Origin: an uncultured Clostridium sp.
Lineage (GTDB): Bacteria > Bacillota > Clostridia > Oscillospirales > Ruminococcaceae
Reading direction: 5' to 3'
Assembly: GCA_902490335.1 (NCBI GenBank)
Contig: CABUDL010000005.1
Coordinates: forward strand, 1-64,000
DNA length: 64,000 nt
Shown here: positions 8,377 through 17,541 of the stretch, in pieces
Layout of the letters: each line of letters opens with the position of its first letter
How positions within the stretch are numbered: the first letter of the stretch is position 1
Made by a program: the position numbers and the translations under genes
Notes under the pieces: generated by a model
Database searches by the model: none
Told to the model about the DNA's origin: nothing
Seen by the model: the letters and a program-made list of their open reading frames with translations, nothing else

Positions 8377-9585
8377 ATGAATCTGATCGTTCAAAAATTT
8401 GGTGGTTCCTCTGTTGCTAACGTCGAGCGGGTGCGTCACGTTGCACAGATCATCACCGACACCTATGCAAAGGGCAACTCTGTCATTGCGGTCGTTTCCG
8501 CACAGGGTGACACCACCGATGACCTGATTGCCAAAGCCAAAGAGATCACCGACAAACCCTCCAGCCGGGAGATGGATGTCCTGCTTTCCACCGGCGAGCA
8601 GATTTCCATGTCGCTGCTGGCAATGGCAATCGAGCAGATGGGTTACCCGGTCATCTCTCTGACCGGCTGGCAGGCAGGCTTCCTGACCGAATCCACCCAC
8701 CGCAACGCTCGCATCAAAAAGATTAACACCGAGCGTCTGCAAAATGAATTGGACAAGAAAAACATCGTCATCGTCGCAGGCTTCCAGGGCTTAAACCGCT
8801 ACGATGACATCACCACCCTCGGACGCGGCGGCAGCGATACCAGTGCAGTCGCTATTGCAGCTGCGCTCAAGGCAGATAAATGTGAAATCTACACCGATGT
8901 GGACGGCGTATACACCACCGACCCGCGCATCGTCCCCAATGCCCACAAGCTCGACGAGATTACCTACGACGAGATGCTCGAGCTTGCCACCTGCGGCGCC
9001 AATGTTTTGCACAACCGCTCGGTGGAAATGGCGAAAAAATATTCTGTTAAGATGGAAGTGCGCTCGAGCATCCACAGCGATGTGCCGGGCACCATTGTCA
9101 AGGAGGTTTGCAAAGTGGAAAAAATGCTTATCAAAGGGGTCGCTCTCGACAACGACGTCACCCGCATCTCGGTCATCGAGGTTCCTGACCAGCCGGGCAT
9201 CGCTTTCAGAATTTTCTCCGCGCTGGCTGCCAGCAAAATCAACGTAGACATCATCCTGCAGTCGGTCGGACGTGAGGGCACCAAGGACATCAGCTTTACC
9301 GTTTCCACTGCACACAAGGATGCTGCCATGCAGATTGCCGAAGCCTTCTGCCAGACGGTAGGCGGCAAAGAGGTCAACTTTAACGACAATGTTGCCAAGG
9401 TTTCCATTGTAGGTGCAGGTATGCTCTCCAACCCGGGTGTAGCCGCCACCATGTTCGAAGCACTGGGCGAAAACAACATCAACATCAGCATGATTTCTAC
9501 CAGTGAAATCAAAATTTCGGTTCTGATTGAAAAAGAGCAGGGCAAAAAGGCAGTCAACGCTATCCACGATGCCTTCGCACTCTAA
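8377..9585 (+). CDS. lysC: aspartate kinase
   Basis: A 402-residue aspartokinase that phosphorylates aspartate at the start of lysine, threonine and methionine synthesis and, in spore formers, of dipicolinate. The amino-acid kinase domain opens with IVQKFGGSSVANVERV and includes TTLGRGGSDTSAVAIAAAL. Two C-terminal ACT domains (about residues 265-402, with EVPDQPGIAFRIFSALA) allow allosteric inhibition. The internal start used for a separate beta subunit in Bacillus was not resolved. It has a ribosome site (GGAGG) and is followed by a strong bidirectional terminator. Confidence 0.96.
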   Translation: MNLIVQKFGGSSVANVERVRHVAQIITDTYAKGNSVIAVVSAQGDTTDDLIAKAKEITDKPSSREMDVLLSTGEQISMSLLAMAIEQMGYPVISLTGWQAGFLTESTHRNARIKKINTERLQNELDKKNIVIVAGFQGLNRYDDITTLGRGGSDTSAVAIAAALKADKCEIYTDVDGVYTTDPRIVPNAHKLDEITYDEMLELATCGANVLHNRSVEMAKKYSVKMEVRSSIHSDVPGTIVKEVCKVEKMLIKGVALDNDVTRISVIEVPDQPGIAFRIFSALAASKINVDIILQSVGREGTKDISFTVSTAHKDAAMQIAEAFCQTVGGKEVNFNDNVAKVSIVGAGMLSNPGVAATMFEALGENNINISMISTSEIKISVLIEKEQGKKAVNAIHDAFAL

Positions 9586-9603
9586 TCATTGCTTTGCAGC
9601 ATA

Positions 9604-9636
9604 AAAAACCTCGGTGAATTCTTCACCGAGGTTTTT
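9604..9636. terminator. bidirectional terminator, lysC / tsaD
   Basis: A 15-bp perfect stem (9604-9618 with 9622-9636) and a 3-base loop, with A-tract and T-tract flanks. It lies between the convergent ends of lysC and tsaD and can serve both. Confidence 0.95.
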
Positions 9637-9651
9637 CTTTTTCTTGCTGTT

Positions 9652-10653
9652 TTAAGCGGGCAGCGAGGCGATTCCGTTTAGGGAAAGGTCTCCTCGCACC
9701 CCTGCCAAAAATTCATAGTACGCCTGCGAGCCAATCATCGCTGCGTTGTCTCCGCACAGGCTCAGCTGCGGCAGATACAGCTCATACCCTCTGTCCGCAC
9801 ACGCCGCTTGCAGCGCCTGGCGCAGTCCGCTGTTGGCACTGACTCCGCCTGCAATGACAATCTTCTTCTGTCCGGTAAATTGAGCAGCACGCATCAGGTG
9901 GTCAGTCAGAATGTCCGCTACCGTCCCCTGAAAATCGGCTGCCAAATCGTTGACCGACAGCTGCTCGCCCTTTTGCTGAGCATGATGAGAAAGATTGATG
10001 ACCGCTGTCTTTAAGCCCGAGAAGCTAAAATCAAAATCCGAGCCGTTCACCTTTGGCTTGGGCAGCTTGTAGTGTCCGCGCTGACCCAACTGAGCTGCCT
10101 TGTCGATGTAGATGCCGCCCGGATAAGGAAAGCCCAGCACTCTGGCTGCCTTGTCAAACGCCTCGCCTGCTGCATCGTCGCGGGTGCGACCGATCACCTC
10201 AAAGTGGGTGTAGTCGCGCGCTAACAGGATGTGGCTGTGTCCGCCCGAAGCCACCAGGCACAAAAATGGCGGCTCCAGCTGCGGATGGGTCAGGTAGTTG
10301 GCTGCAATGTGCCCGCGGATGTGATGGACCGGAATCAGCGGCTTGCCCGAAGCCAGCGCCACCCCCTTGGCATAGTTTAAGCCCACCAGCAGCGCACCAA
10401 TCAGTCCCGGCGCATAGGTCACTGCGACCGCGTCGATACTTTCAAAGCTCTCCCCTGCCTGCTCGAGCGCCTGCTGCACCACCGCACAGATGTTCTCCAC
10501 ATGGCGGCGGGAGGCAATTTCCGGCACAACCCCGCCGTACAGCTTGTGCTCGTCCACCTGAGAGTTGATGACCGAGCTGATGATCTTCCTGCCGTCCTCT
10601 ACCACTGCGGCAGCGGTTTCGTCGCAGGAGGATTCAATCGCCAGTATCTTCAT
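9652..10653 (-). CDS. tsaD: tRNA threonylcarbamoyladenosine synthase TsaD
   Basis: A 333-residue Kae1/TsaD protein. With TsaB and TsaE it transfers threonylcarbamoyl to A37 of ANN-decoding tRNAs. It opens ILAIESSCDETAAAV and has the metal-binding HIRGH and the ASGGHSHILLA motif. I chose the ATG at 10653 (MKILAIESSC), where homologues start; the ORF runs 15 codons further upstream into the end of rimI. It is 28 bp behind rimI, the usual partner. tsaB and tsaE are not in this window. Confidence 0.96.
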   Translation of the reverse strand: MKILAIESSCDETAAAVVEDGRKIISSVINSQVDEHKLYGGVVPEIASRRHVENICAVVQQALEQAGESFESIDAVAVTYAPGLIGALLVGLNYAKGVALASGKPLIPVHHIRGHIAANYLTHPQLEPPFLCLVASGGHSHILLARDYTHFEVIGRTRDDAAGEAFDKAARVLGFPYPGGIYIDKAAQLGQRGHYKLPKPKVNGSDFDFSFSGLKTAVINLSHHAQQKGEQLSVNDLAADFQGTVADILTDHLMRAAQFTGQKKIVIAGGVSANSGLRQALQAACADRGYELYLPQLSLCGDNAAMIGSQAYYEFLAGVRGDLSLNGIASLPA

Positions 10654-10681
10654 ACAAACAACACGCTCCTTACTTTCCGGG

Positions 10682-11152
10682 CTAAAACAACCCGCCATAG
10701 GTTTTGGTCATGATCAGGGCATCCTCGGTGGGATTGGCATAAAAATCCTTGCGCTTTCCCACCACTTCAAAGCCGCATTTCCCGTACAGCTGCTGGGCAG
10801 AGAGGTTCGACTGGCGCACCTCCAGCGACACCGACGCCATCTCGTTTTCTTTGGCATAATCGTCCAGCTCCTGCATCAGCGCTGTTGCCACTCCCTGCCG
10901 GCGGTACTGCGAAAATACCGCAATGTTGCAGATAAAGCCTTCGTCGACGATGTGGTGCATCCCGGCATATCCTGCCACCGAGCCGTCCGGCTGCTGTGCC
11001 ACCCGAAATACTGCCAGCGGGTTGGACAGCTCCGACACCAGCGCGTCATAGCTCCACGGTGCGCTGAAACACTCCTTTTCCAGCCGCTCCAGCTGGTCGA
11101 TATGCTGCGGCTGCATCGGTACGATGCACAAACTTCGCCCTTGTTCATCCAT
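10682..11152 (-). CDS. rimI: RimI-type ribosomal protein N-acetyltransferase
   Basis: A GNAT acetyltransferase of the RimI family, which acetylates the N-terminal alanine of ribosomal protein S18. It has the acetyl-CoA loop YRRQGVATALMQEL and the RimI-type ending SLEVRQSNLSAQQLYGKCGF. I chose the start at 11152 (MDEQGRS, 156 residues) with AGGAAG upstream; the ORF could extend 27 codons. It pairs with tsaD downstream, the common Firmicutes arrangement. Confidence 0.88.
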   Translation of the reverse strand: MDEQGRSLCIVPMQPQHIDQLERLEKECFSAPWSYDALVSELSNPLAVFRVAQQPDGSVAGYAGMHHIVDEGFICNIAVFSQYRRQGVATALMQELDDYAKENEMASVSLEVRQSNLSAQQLYGKCGFEVVGKRKDFYANPTEDALIMTKTYGGLF

Positions 11153-11248
11153 GTTGATTCTGATCTTCCTTTCCAAACATTCCGGTTGATTCACGGTTCT
11201 ATACAGTATAGCAGATTCCATCGGCGCGGGCAACTGTTTTTCTTCTGC

Positions 11249-12214
11249 TTACCCGCGCTGCCACAGCATTTCCTGCACCAGCTGCTCCAGCTGTGCATAG
11301 GTGGAAAGCTGACCTGCCCTGCGGCGAAAATCTGCGCTGCCGTACTCCCCTTTAAAATACCACGCTGCGTGCTTGCGCGCCTCGCGCATTCCAATCTTTT
11401 CGCCCTTGTAGTCGCACAGCAGGCGGATGTGCCGCAGCAAAATTTCCATCTTCTCTGCAAGGCTCGGGTCGGGCAGCAGCTGACCGGTGCGCAGGTAATG
11501 GTCAATCTGTTTAAACACCCAGGGTCTGCCCTGTGCGCCTCTGCCAATCATCACAAAGTCCACGCCGGTCTGCTCATACATCTGTTTGCAGGAGATGGCA
11601 TCGGTCACATCCCCGTTTCCCATCACCGGGATGGACACTGCCTCCTTGACCCGCCGGATGATGTCCCAGTCTGCGCTGGGCGCATACATCTGCTGGCGGG
11701 TCCTTCCGTGGATGCACAAAGCAGCCGCGCCGTTCTCCTCCATGATCTGCGCAAATTCCACCGCATTGACCGAATTTTCATCCCAGCCCTTGCGGAATTT
11801 CACCGTCACCGGCACCGGCACCGCCGCGCTGACCGCCTTGACGATTCGACCTGCCAGCTGCGGGTCCTTCATCAGTGCGCTGCCACCGCCGTTGCCTGCC
11901 ACCTTCGGCGCCGGGCATCCCATGTTGATGTCGATGATGTCCGGCTGAAACTTCATCGTCAGCTGCGCTGCCTGTGCCATGATCTGCGGGTCGTCCCCAA
12001 AAATCTGGATGGCTGCCGGTCGTTCCTTCTCGGAAAGCAGCAGCAGCTCCTCGGTTTTATTTCCCTGAAAGCTCAGCCCTTTGGAGCTTGCCATCTCGCT
12101 GACCACATAGGCGCAGTCAAACTCCTTGCAGATTTCGCGGAAGGCGCGGTCCCCCACGCCTGCCATCGGAGCCAGACCTGCTGTCTTTGGGATGGTGATG
12201 TTTCCTATCTTCAA
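11249..12214 (-). CDS. dus: tRNA-dihydrouridine synthase (DusB type)
   Basis: A 321-residue FMN enzyme that reduces uridines in the tRNA D-loop. The TIM barrel begins with LAPMAGVGDRAFREICKEF. The catalytic Cys is in INMGCPAPKVAGNGGGSAL, followed by HGRTRQQMY and the flavin-binding GNGDVTDA and GRGAQGRPWVF. The C-terminal helical tRNA-binding domain (about 245-321) is present. It is the first gene of a minus-strand group with rimI and tsaD, all acting on translation. Confidence 0.95.
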   Translation of the reverse strand: MKIGNITIPKTAGLAPMAGVGDRAFREICKEFDCAYVVSEMASSKGLSFQGNKTEELLLLSEKERPAAIQIFGDDPQIMAQAAQLTMKFQPDIIDINMGCPAPKVAGNGGGSALMKDPQLAGRIVKAVSAAVPVPVTVKFRKGWDENSVNAVEFAQIMEENGAAALCIHGRTRQQMYAPSADWDIIRRVKEAVSIPVMGNGDVTDAISCKQMYEQTGVDFVMIGRGAQGRPWVFKQIDHYLRTGQLLPDPSLAEKMEILLRHIRLLCDYKGEKIGMREARKHAAWYFKGEYGSADFRRRAGQLSTYAQLEQLVQEMLWQRG

Positions 12215-12348
12215 TTTCAGGCTCGTCCTTTCTGTTTTCTCTCAAATCAAATCCCTATTGTTTCCCATCCATCGGCTTTTGCCGAAAAACCACCCATTAT
12301 TCTAGCAGAAAATTTTGCCCTCGACAAGCCATCCCGCACAAAGTGTGC

Positions 12349-12354
12349 TATAAT
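12349..12354 (+). promoter_or_regulatory. extended -10 promoter of the NUDIX-polA pair
   Basis: TATAAT at 12349-12354 is preceded by TGC (extended -10) and lies 42 bp before the NUDIX start. No good -35 is visible at 17 bp. Confidence 0.45.
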
Positions 12355-12396
12355 AATGCAAGGAAATCTGCTCGGCGCAGTAAAGGAGGAAGTACC

Positions 12397-12927
12397 ATGG
12401 AACTTTGGGACATCTACGACATCGACCGCCAGAAAACCGGCGAAATTTGCCAGCGTGTCGACGGCAAAGCCCTTGCCGACCACGACTACCATCTGGTCGT
12501 ACACATCTGCCTGTTTAACCCGCAGGGTCAGCTGCTCATCCAGCGCAGACAGCTGGACAAAGCCGGCTATCCCGGGCTGTGGGATGTCAGCGCCGCCGGC
12601 AGCGCCCTTGCCGGAGAAAACAGCGCGCAGGCAGCTGCCCGGGAGCTGTTTGAGGAGATGGGGATTCGCCACGATTTTACAGGCGAACGCCCTGCCTTCA
12701 CCGTCAACTTTCCCGACGGCTTTGACGACGTCTACCTCATCCAAACGCCTGACATCGCCCTTTCCGACCTTCGCCTGCAAACGCAGGAGGTGATGGATGC
12801 AAACTGGGCGACCCTGCCGCAGATTTTGCAGCTGCTCAAGGAGGACAAATTCGTCCCCTACTATCCGCAGCTTGTACAGCTGTGGTTTGCCATGAAGGGC
12901 AGATTCGGCTCAACCACCCACGAATAA
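12397..12927 (+). CDS. NUDIX hydrolase
   Basis: A 176-residue NUDIX hydrolase. The Nudix box GSALAGENSAQAAARELFEE fits GX5EX7REUXEEXGU (about residues 67-90). The opening (LWDIYDIDRQKTGE, then HDYHLVVHICLFN) resembles the YfcD/isopentenyl-diphosphate isomerase-like branch, so the substrate is probably a nucleoside or isoprenoid diphosphate; I cannot tell which. The ATG at 12397 has a strong AAAGGAGG site; an in-frame extension upstream does not. It ends 20 bp before polA and probably shares its transcript. Confidence 0.92.
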   Translation: MELWDIYDIDRQKTGEICQRVDGKALADHDYHLVVHICLFNPQGQLLIQRRQLDKAGYPGLWDVSAAGSALAGENSAQAAARELFEEMGIRHDFTGERPAFTVNFPDGFDDVYLIQTPDIALSDLRLQTQEVMDANWATLPQILQLLKEDKFVPYYPQLVQLWFAMKGRFGSTTHE

Positions 12928-12947
12928 ACAACAAAGGAGATTGCCCC

Positions 12948-15569
12948 ATGAAACTGTTGTGTCTGGACTCCAACAGCATCATCAACCGCGCCTTCTACGG
13001 CGTCAAGATACTCACCACCAAGGACGGCACCTACACCAATGCCGTCGTCGGTTTTCTGAACATCCTGCTCAAGCTGCTTGCCGACGTGCAGCCGGATGCG
13101 GTGGTCTGCGCCTTTGACTTAAAAGCGCCCACCTTCCGCCACAAGATGTTCGACGGCTACAAAGCGCAGCGCAAGGGAATGCCCGAGGAGCTTGCCCAGC
13201 AGCTGCCGCTGGTCAAACAGCTGCTCGAAAATATGGGTTACCCAATCATCACCCGCGAGGGCTATGAAGCGGACGACATCCTCGGCACCCTGTCTGCCCT
13301 GTGTGAACAAAGCGGCGACCAGTGCTTTATTGCCACCGGCGACCGCGACAGCCTGCAGCTCATCGGCAAAAACACCGTCGTTCTGCTGGCAAGCTCCCGC
13401 ATGGGTAAAAACGAAACGCTGCTGTGCGACGAGGACTATTTCTTCCAAAAATACGGCACCACCCCGCAGCGGCTGGTGGACATCAAGGCTTTGATGGGCG
13501 ACAGCTCGGACAACATCCCCGGCGTTGCAGGCATCGGGGAAAAAACTGCCCTCAAGCTGGTGGGACAGTACGGCGACATCGACCACATCTATGCCGATTT
13601 GGATGCGCTGGATGTCAGCAAATCCATCCGCGCCAAGCTCGAACAGGGCAAGGAATCGGCTTACCTGAGCCGCACCCTTGCCACCATCGACCGCAGCGTC
13701 CCGCTGGGTCTTTCGCTGGCTGACTGTCTGCCCAAACCGCGCGACGAGCAGGCGATGTTCCAGCTGCTCTCCCAACTGGAGATGAACAGCATGATCAAAA
13801 AGCTGGGTCTGCACGGAGAATATCACCCGATTCAAACTTCGGACGCCGCTTCGCCCGATCTGCCTGCCCTGCACTTTTGTGCCGACCCGCTCCCCACCCT
13901 GCTCGACACCCTGCCGCAGGAGGCACCCATCAGTCTGCTGCCCTGCTTTGACAGCCACCACCGGATGACCGCTCTGGCGTTCTCTTTTGGGGACCGAATT
14001 GCCCTGTGCCGTATGCCGTCTGAGGAAGAAACTGTAAAAGCGCAGCTGCTCGAGCTGTTCAACCGCCCAAACCCGAAGCTGACCCACGACTGCAAATCGC
14101 TCTACCACTGGACGCTGCCGCACGGCAGCAGTATCGCCTGCCTGCGGGATGATGTGATGCTCTCGGCTTATCTGCTCTCTGCCGACAGCTCCGACTACAC
14201 CCTCGAGCGGCTGTGCGAGGAATACCACCTGCACTGCGACATCACCAATTTGCCCGAAGGGATGGACGAGCCGGAAATCGCCCTGCTGCACCGCTGCGCC
14301 TGCATCGAACCGCTGCATCGGGTGCTGCGTGAGCAAATCGAGCAGAACAACCAGCTCAAGCTGCTCGAAGAAATCGAGCTGCCGCTGTCCGAGGTGCTGG
14401 CAGCCATGGAGCTGTGCGGCTTTGAGGTGGACACCGATGCCCTGACCGACTACGGCAAAATGCTCGATGAACAGATTAAGCAGCTTGAGCAGCGCATCCA
14501 TCAGCTTGCCGGAGAGGAATTCAACATCAATTCGCCCAAGCAGCTTGGTGAAATCCTCTTTGAAAAGCTGGGTCTGCCCACCCGCAAAAAGACCAAGACC
14601 GGCTACTCCACCAGCGCCGAGGTGCTGGAAAGCCTGCGCGGCAAGCACGAAATCATCGACGAAATTCTGGAGTACCGCAAGCTTGCCAAGCTCAAATCCA
14701 CCTATGTGGACGGTCTTCTCAAGGTGGTTGCCGAGGACGGACGCATCCACACCCACTTCAACCAGACCGATACCCGCACCGGCAGACTCAGTTCCACCGA
14801 GCCGAACCTGCAAAATATCCCGGTCCGCACCGAGCTGGGCAGCCGCCTGCGCGCCTTCTTTAGAGCACAGTCGGGCTGCGAGCTGGTCGATGCCGACTAC
14901 TCCCAGATTGAGCTGCGGGTGCTGGCGCACATCTCGCAGGACGAGAATATGATTTCGGCATTCAACTCCGACGAGGATATCCACACCAACACCGCCGCAC
15001 AGGTGTTCGATATGCCGCCGCTGTTCGTCACCCCGGAGATGCGCCGCAAGGCAAAGGCGGTCAACTTCGGCATCGTCTACGGCATCGGCGCCTTCTCTCT
15101 TTCACAGGACATCGGTGTCAGTGTCGCAGAAGCGGACCGTTACATCAAGAACTATCTGGACACCTTCAGCGGTGTGCGCCGCTATATGGAAGAAACGGTG
15201 GAATTTGCCCAGCAGAACGGCTACATCGAAACGATGTTCGGACGCCGCCGTGCGCTGCCGGAAATCCACTCGACCAACAAAAACATCGTCAATTTCGGCA
15301 AGCGTGTCGCTATGAATACCCCGATTCAGGGCACCGCTGCCGACATCATCAAGATTGCCATGATCAAGGTCTATCGGCGGCTGAAGGCTGAGCAGCTTTC
15401 TGCCCGCCTGATTTTGCAGGTACACGATGAGCTGATTGTAGAAGCGCCTCTGCACGAGCTTGAACAGGTCAAACGCCTGCTGGTGGAGGAGATGCAAAAC
15501 GCAGTCCAGCTTTCGGTGCTGCTCAAAGCCGACGTCGGCTGCGGCAAAAGCTGGCTGGATGCAAAATAA
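12948..15569 (+). CDS. polA: DNA polymerase I
   Basis: An 873-residue DNA polymerase I for Okazaki fragment processing and repair. The N-terminal 5'-3' exonuclease domain (about 1-290) has ATGDRDSLQLI and GDSSDNIPGVAGIGEKTA. The middle domain lacks the DxE motif and other metal ligands of an active proofreading exonuclease, as in the Bacillus/Thermus enzymes. The polymerase domain has motif A (DADYSQIELRVLAHIS), motif B (RRKAKAVNFGIVYGIGAF) and motif C (QVHDELIVEAP). The ATG at 12948 follows AAAGGAG and fits the family start (KLLCLDSNSIINRAFYG). Confidence 0.97.
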   Translation: MKLLCLDSNSIINRAFYGVKILTTKDGTYTNAVVGFLNILLKLLADVQPDAVVCAFDLKAPTFRHKMFDGYKAQRKGMPEELAQQLPLVKQLLENMGYPIITREGYEADDILGTLSALCEQSGDQCFIATGDRDSLQLIGKNTVVLLASSRMGKNETLLCDEDYFFQKYGTTPQRLVDIKALMGDSSDNIPGVAGIGEKTALKLVGQYGDIDHIYADLDALDVSKSIRAKLEQGKESAYLSRTLATIDRSVPLGLSLADCLPKPRDEQAMFQLLSQLEMNSMIKKLGLHGEYHPIQTSDAASPDLPALHFCADPLPTLLDTLPQEAPISLLPCFDSHHRMTALAFSFGDRIALCRMPSEEETVKAQLLELFNRPNPKLTHDCKSLYHWTLPHGSSIACLRDDVMLSAYLLSADSSDYTLERLCEEYHLHCDITNLPEGMDEPEIALLHRCACIEPLHRVLREQIEQNNQLKLLEEIELPLSEVLAAMELCGFEVDTDALTDYGKMLDEQIKQLEQRIHQLAGEEFNINSPKQLGEILFEKLGLPTRKKTKTGYSTSAEVLESLRGKHEIIDEILEYRKLAKLKSTYVDGLLKVVAEDGRIHTHFNQTDTRTGRLSSTEPNLQNIPVRTELGSRLRAFFRAQSGCELVDADYSQIELRVLAHISQDENMISAFNSDEDIHTNTAAQVFDMPPLFVTPEMRRKAKAVNFGIVYGIGAFSLSQDIGVSVAEADRYIKNYLDTFSGVRRYMEETVEFAQQNGYIETMFGRRRALPEIHSTNKNIVNFGKRVAMNTPIQGTAADIIKIAMIKVYRRLKAEQLSARLILQVHDELIVEAPLHELEQVKRLLVEEMQNAVQLSVLLKADVGCGKSWLDAK

Positions 15570-15577
15570 AACAATAA

Positions 15578-15631
15578 CAAGACAAAAGGAGGAAGGCATC
15601 GCAATGCGTTTGCCTTCCTCCTTTTGTCTTG
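15578..15631. terminator. 21-bp perfect inverted repeat behind polA
   Basis: The arms 15578-15598 and 15611-15631 pair over 21 bp with a 12-base loop, 8 bp after the polA stop. There is no T-tract directly after the stem on either strand, but part of the arm is TTTTG. It lies between polA and the convergent spoIIA operon and probably ends transcription or stabilises the 3' end. Confidence 0.65.
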
Positions 15632-15736
15632 AGAGTATCAGAATCATGCCATTTTAAAAGGGTGGATGAATCTCCTTTTGCAATGGAACAGAATGTCAAA
15701 ATGATTTTGGGGGATTATCTGACTGCCGCAGGCATT

Positions 15737-16423
15737 TTACACCAGCTGACCGCGCAGCCACAGCAAAATCTTCTTTTCTCTGCGGGAAACCTGCACCTGG
15801 GTCATATCCAGCCGCTGCGCCACCTGCACCTGAGTCATATTCTGAAAATACCGAAACTGAATGAGCTTTCGGTCCCGCTCCTCCAGACGCTCGAGCATCT
15901 GCCGCAGCGAAAGGATGTCCGACAACAGCTCCTCCGGCGAAGAAACCGGCAGGTCCAGCTCCGAGCTGTCCTCGCTGCTGGTCAGAGAAACCGGCGGGCT
16001 GTTGGCTCCCAGTGCCTCCACCACCGCCTCCTGTGTCACCTGCAGCTGTTCTGCCAGCTCTGTGATGGTCGCTTCCCGCCCGTGTTCCCGGGCAAACTGT
16101 TCGCGGCTGCGGTTGAGCTTCATTCCCAGCTCCTTCAGGCTGCGGCTGACCTTGACCGTCCCGCCATCCCGGAACAGCCGGCGCATCTCCCCTAAGATTA
16201 CCGGCACAGCATAGGTGGAAAACCGCACCCCTCGCCCGGTGTCAAAGGCATCGGTCGCCTTCACCAGACCCATGCACCCCGCCTGGAACAAATCGTCGTA
16301 CTCGATGCCCTTTCCCTTAAACCGATGGGCGCAGGCGTGTACCAACCCGATGTTTTCCTCAATGGTTTTCTGTCGGTCCGGCTGTTTTTCCCTGTCGGCT
16401 TGCAGCTGCTCAACGATCGGCAT
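15737..16423 (-). CDS. sigF: sporulation sigma factor SigF
   Basis: A 228-residue sigma-70 family factor for the early forespore programme. Region 2 (ENIGLVHACAHRFKGKGIEYDDL, FDTGRGVRFSTYAVPVILGE) is followed by a region 3-like segment and region 4 with its HTH (MTQVQVAQRLDMTQVQVSRREKKIL). Identification rests on these motifs and the place behind spoIIAA and spoIIAB. I chose the start at 16423 because AGGAGAAGG precedes it; it overlaps the spoIIAB end by 14 bp, suggesting translational coupling. A start at 16447 is possible. Confidence 0.95.
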   Translation of the reverse strand: MPIVEQLQADREKQPDRQKTIEENIGLVHACAHRFKGKGIEYDDLFQAGCMGLVKATDAFDTGRGVRFSTYAVPVILGEMRRLFRDGGTVKVSRSLKELGMKLNRSREQFAREHGREATITELAEQLQVTQEAVVEALGANSPPVSLTSSEDSSELDLPVSSPEELLSDILSLRQMLERLEERDRKLIQFRYFQNMTQVQVAQRLDMTQVQVSRREKKILLWLRGQLV

Positions 16424-16880
16424 CACCTTCTCCTGTCTTGGATACAATCCGTTTTTCCAGTGTCACCGTCGTCCCCTTGCCTGGGTGGGAAATGACCTTC
16501 ACCCGGTCCATCAGGCTTTCCATCACGGCAAAGCCCAGACCGGCGCGCTCCTCCTCGGGCGCTGTGGTAAACAGCGGCTCCATCGCCTTATGTACATCCT
16601 CGATTCCGCAGCCTTTGTCCCGGATACGGATAACCACCCATGGAGCGCTGTCCTTTGGCTTTGTGCCGATGGTTGCCGTAAGATACACCTTGTCGATCCT
16701 GCTGCGGTATCCGTGAACGATGCAGTTAGTCACCGCTTCCGAAACCGCCGTCTTTACATCGCTCAGCTCCTCCACCGTCGGGTCCAGCCCACACAGAAAT
16801 GCTGCCACCGCTGTCCTCGCAAATGCCTCGTTGCAGGAGCGCGAATCGAAGCACAAACGCATCGTATTCATTGCCTTCAT
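16410..16880 (-). CDS. spoIIAB: anti-sigma F factor SpoIIAB
   Basis: A 156-residue GHKL-type kinase that holds SigF inactive and phosphorylates SpoIIAA. The ATP site shows the N-box EAVTNCIVHGY, RDKGCGIEDV and GLGFAVMESLMD. The ATG at 16880 has GGAGG eight bases upstream; a longer ORF lacks one. It is the middle gene of the spoIIA operon. Confidence 0.96.
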   Translation of the reverse strand: MKAMNTMRLCFDSRSCNEAFARTAVAAFLCGLDPTVEELSDVKTAVSEAVTNCIVHGYRSRIDKVYLTATIGTKPKDSAPWVVIRIRDKGCGIEDVHKAMEPLFTTAPEEERAGLGFAVMESLMDRVKVISHPGKGTTVTLEKRIVSKTGEGDADR

Positions 16881-16939
16881 CACAAAACCTCCATTGGTAC
16901 GGCTTGTTTTCCACATACCGCTGTTTGCTCTGTGAAAAA

Positions 16940-17245
16940 CTACTGGAATTTTGCCAGCTTGTCCAATCCTGCCAGCTTCATCACCTTGCGCAGCGGTGCA
17001 GGCAGGTTTTGAAGGACCAGTTCGCCCTGATTTTCCTGCATCAGTCGAAACCGTCCCATCACCAGCCCGATACCGGAAGAATCCATAAAGGTGACCAGAG
17101 AAAAGTCAAGGACCAGGGTCTTTGCACCGGATTGGATGACACTTTCATCAATCTTTTCCCGCATCTGTGCTGCGCTGTGATGGTCGATTTCCCCTGACAG
17201 GCACGCCTGTACCGTTTCCTCTCTGATTTGGATTTGCACAGCCAT
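16940..17245 (-). CDS. spoIIAA: anti-anti-sigma factor SpoIIAA
   Basis: A 101-residue STAS-domain protein. The phosphorylated serine is in FMDSSGIGLVMGRF. When dephosphorylated (by SpoIIE in known systems) it binds SpoIIAB and frees SigF in the forespore. The ATG at 17245 has GGAGGAGG upstream; the ORF could extend 19 codons. It heads the spoIIAA-spoIIAB-sigF operon. I looked for a sigma-H type promoter upstream and did not find a convincing one. Confidence 0.95.
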   Translation of the reverse strand: MAVQIQIREETVQACLSGEIDHHSAAQMREKIDESVIQSGAKTLVLDFSLVTFMDSSGIGLVMGRFRLMQENQGELVLQNLPAPLRKVMKLAGLDKLAKFQ

Positions 17246-17487
17246 CGCCTCACTCCTCCTCCCTGTCCCGGCTTGTCCGCTTGTTGGGTACAGCTTTATC
17301 ATACCTTCTCTCCGCCAAAAAGTTTGTCACTCTCTGTCGCTGCTTTTATAAATTTGTTCGACAGATTTTGCATCAAATCCTCTTTCTGCGGACACTGATG
17401 TTATGAAGCGGAAAGAGTCCATATTATTACAAAAATAAATTGATTGTTTACAGTTTCCCTTTTTCTCTGGCGGCTTTGCCTGTCCTG

Positions 17488-17496
17488 TGCTACAAT
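17488..17496 (+). promoter_or_regulatory. extended -10 promoter of the lipoprotein gene
   Basis: TGC-TACAAT (17488-17496) lies 46 bp before the lipoprotein start. The -35 region is weak. Confidence 0.45.
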
Positions 17497-17541
17497 AAAG
17501 ACAAACCAACACCCAAACCCGATACTAACGGAGGTACATCT

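Noticed and set aside
10565..12793. 742-codon plus-strand ORF across tsaD, rimI and dus
   Set aside because: It crosses three recognised genes on the other strand and has no family features.
13119..14984. 621-codon minus-strand ORF inside polA
   Set aside because: All polymerase motifs are on the plus strand; the other frame is antisense.
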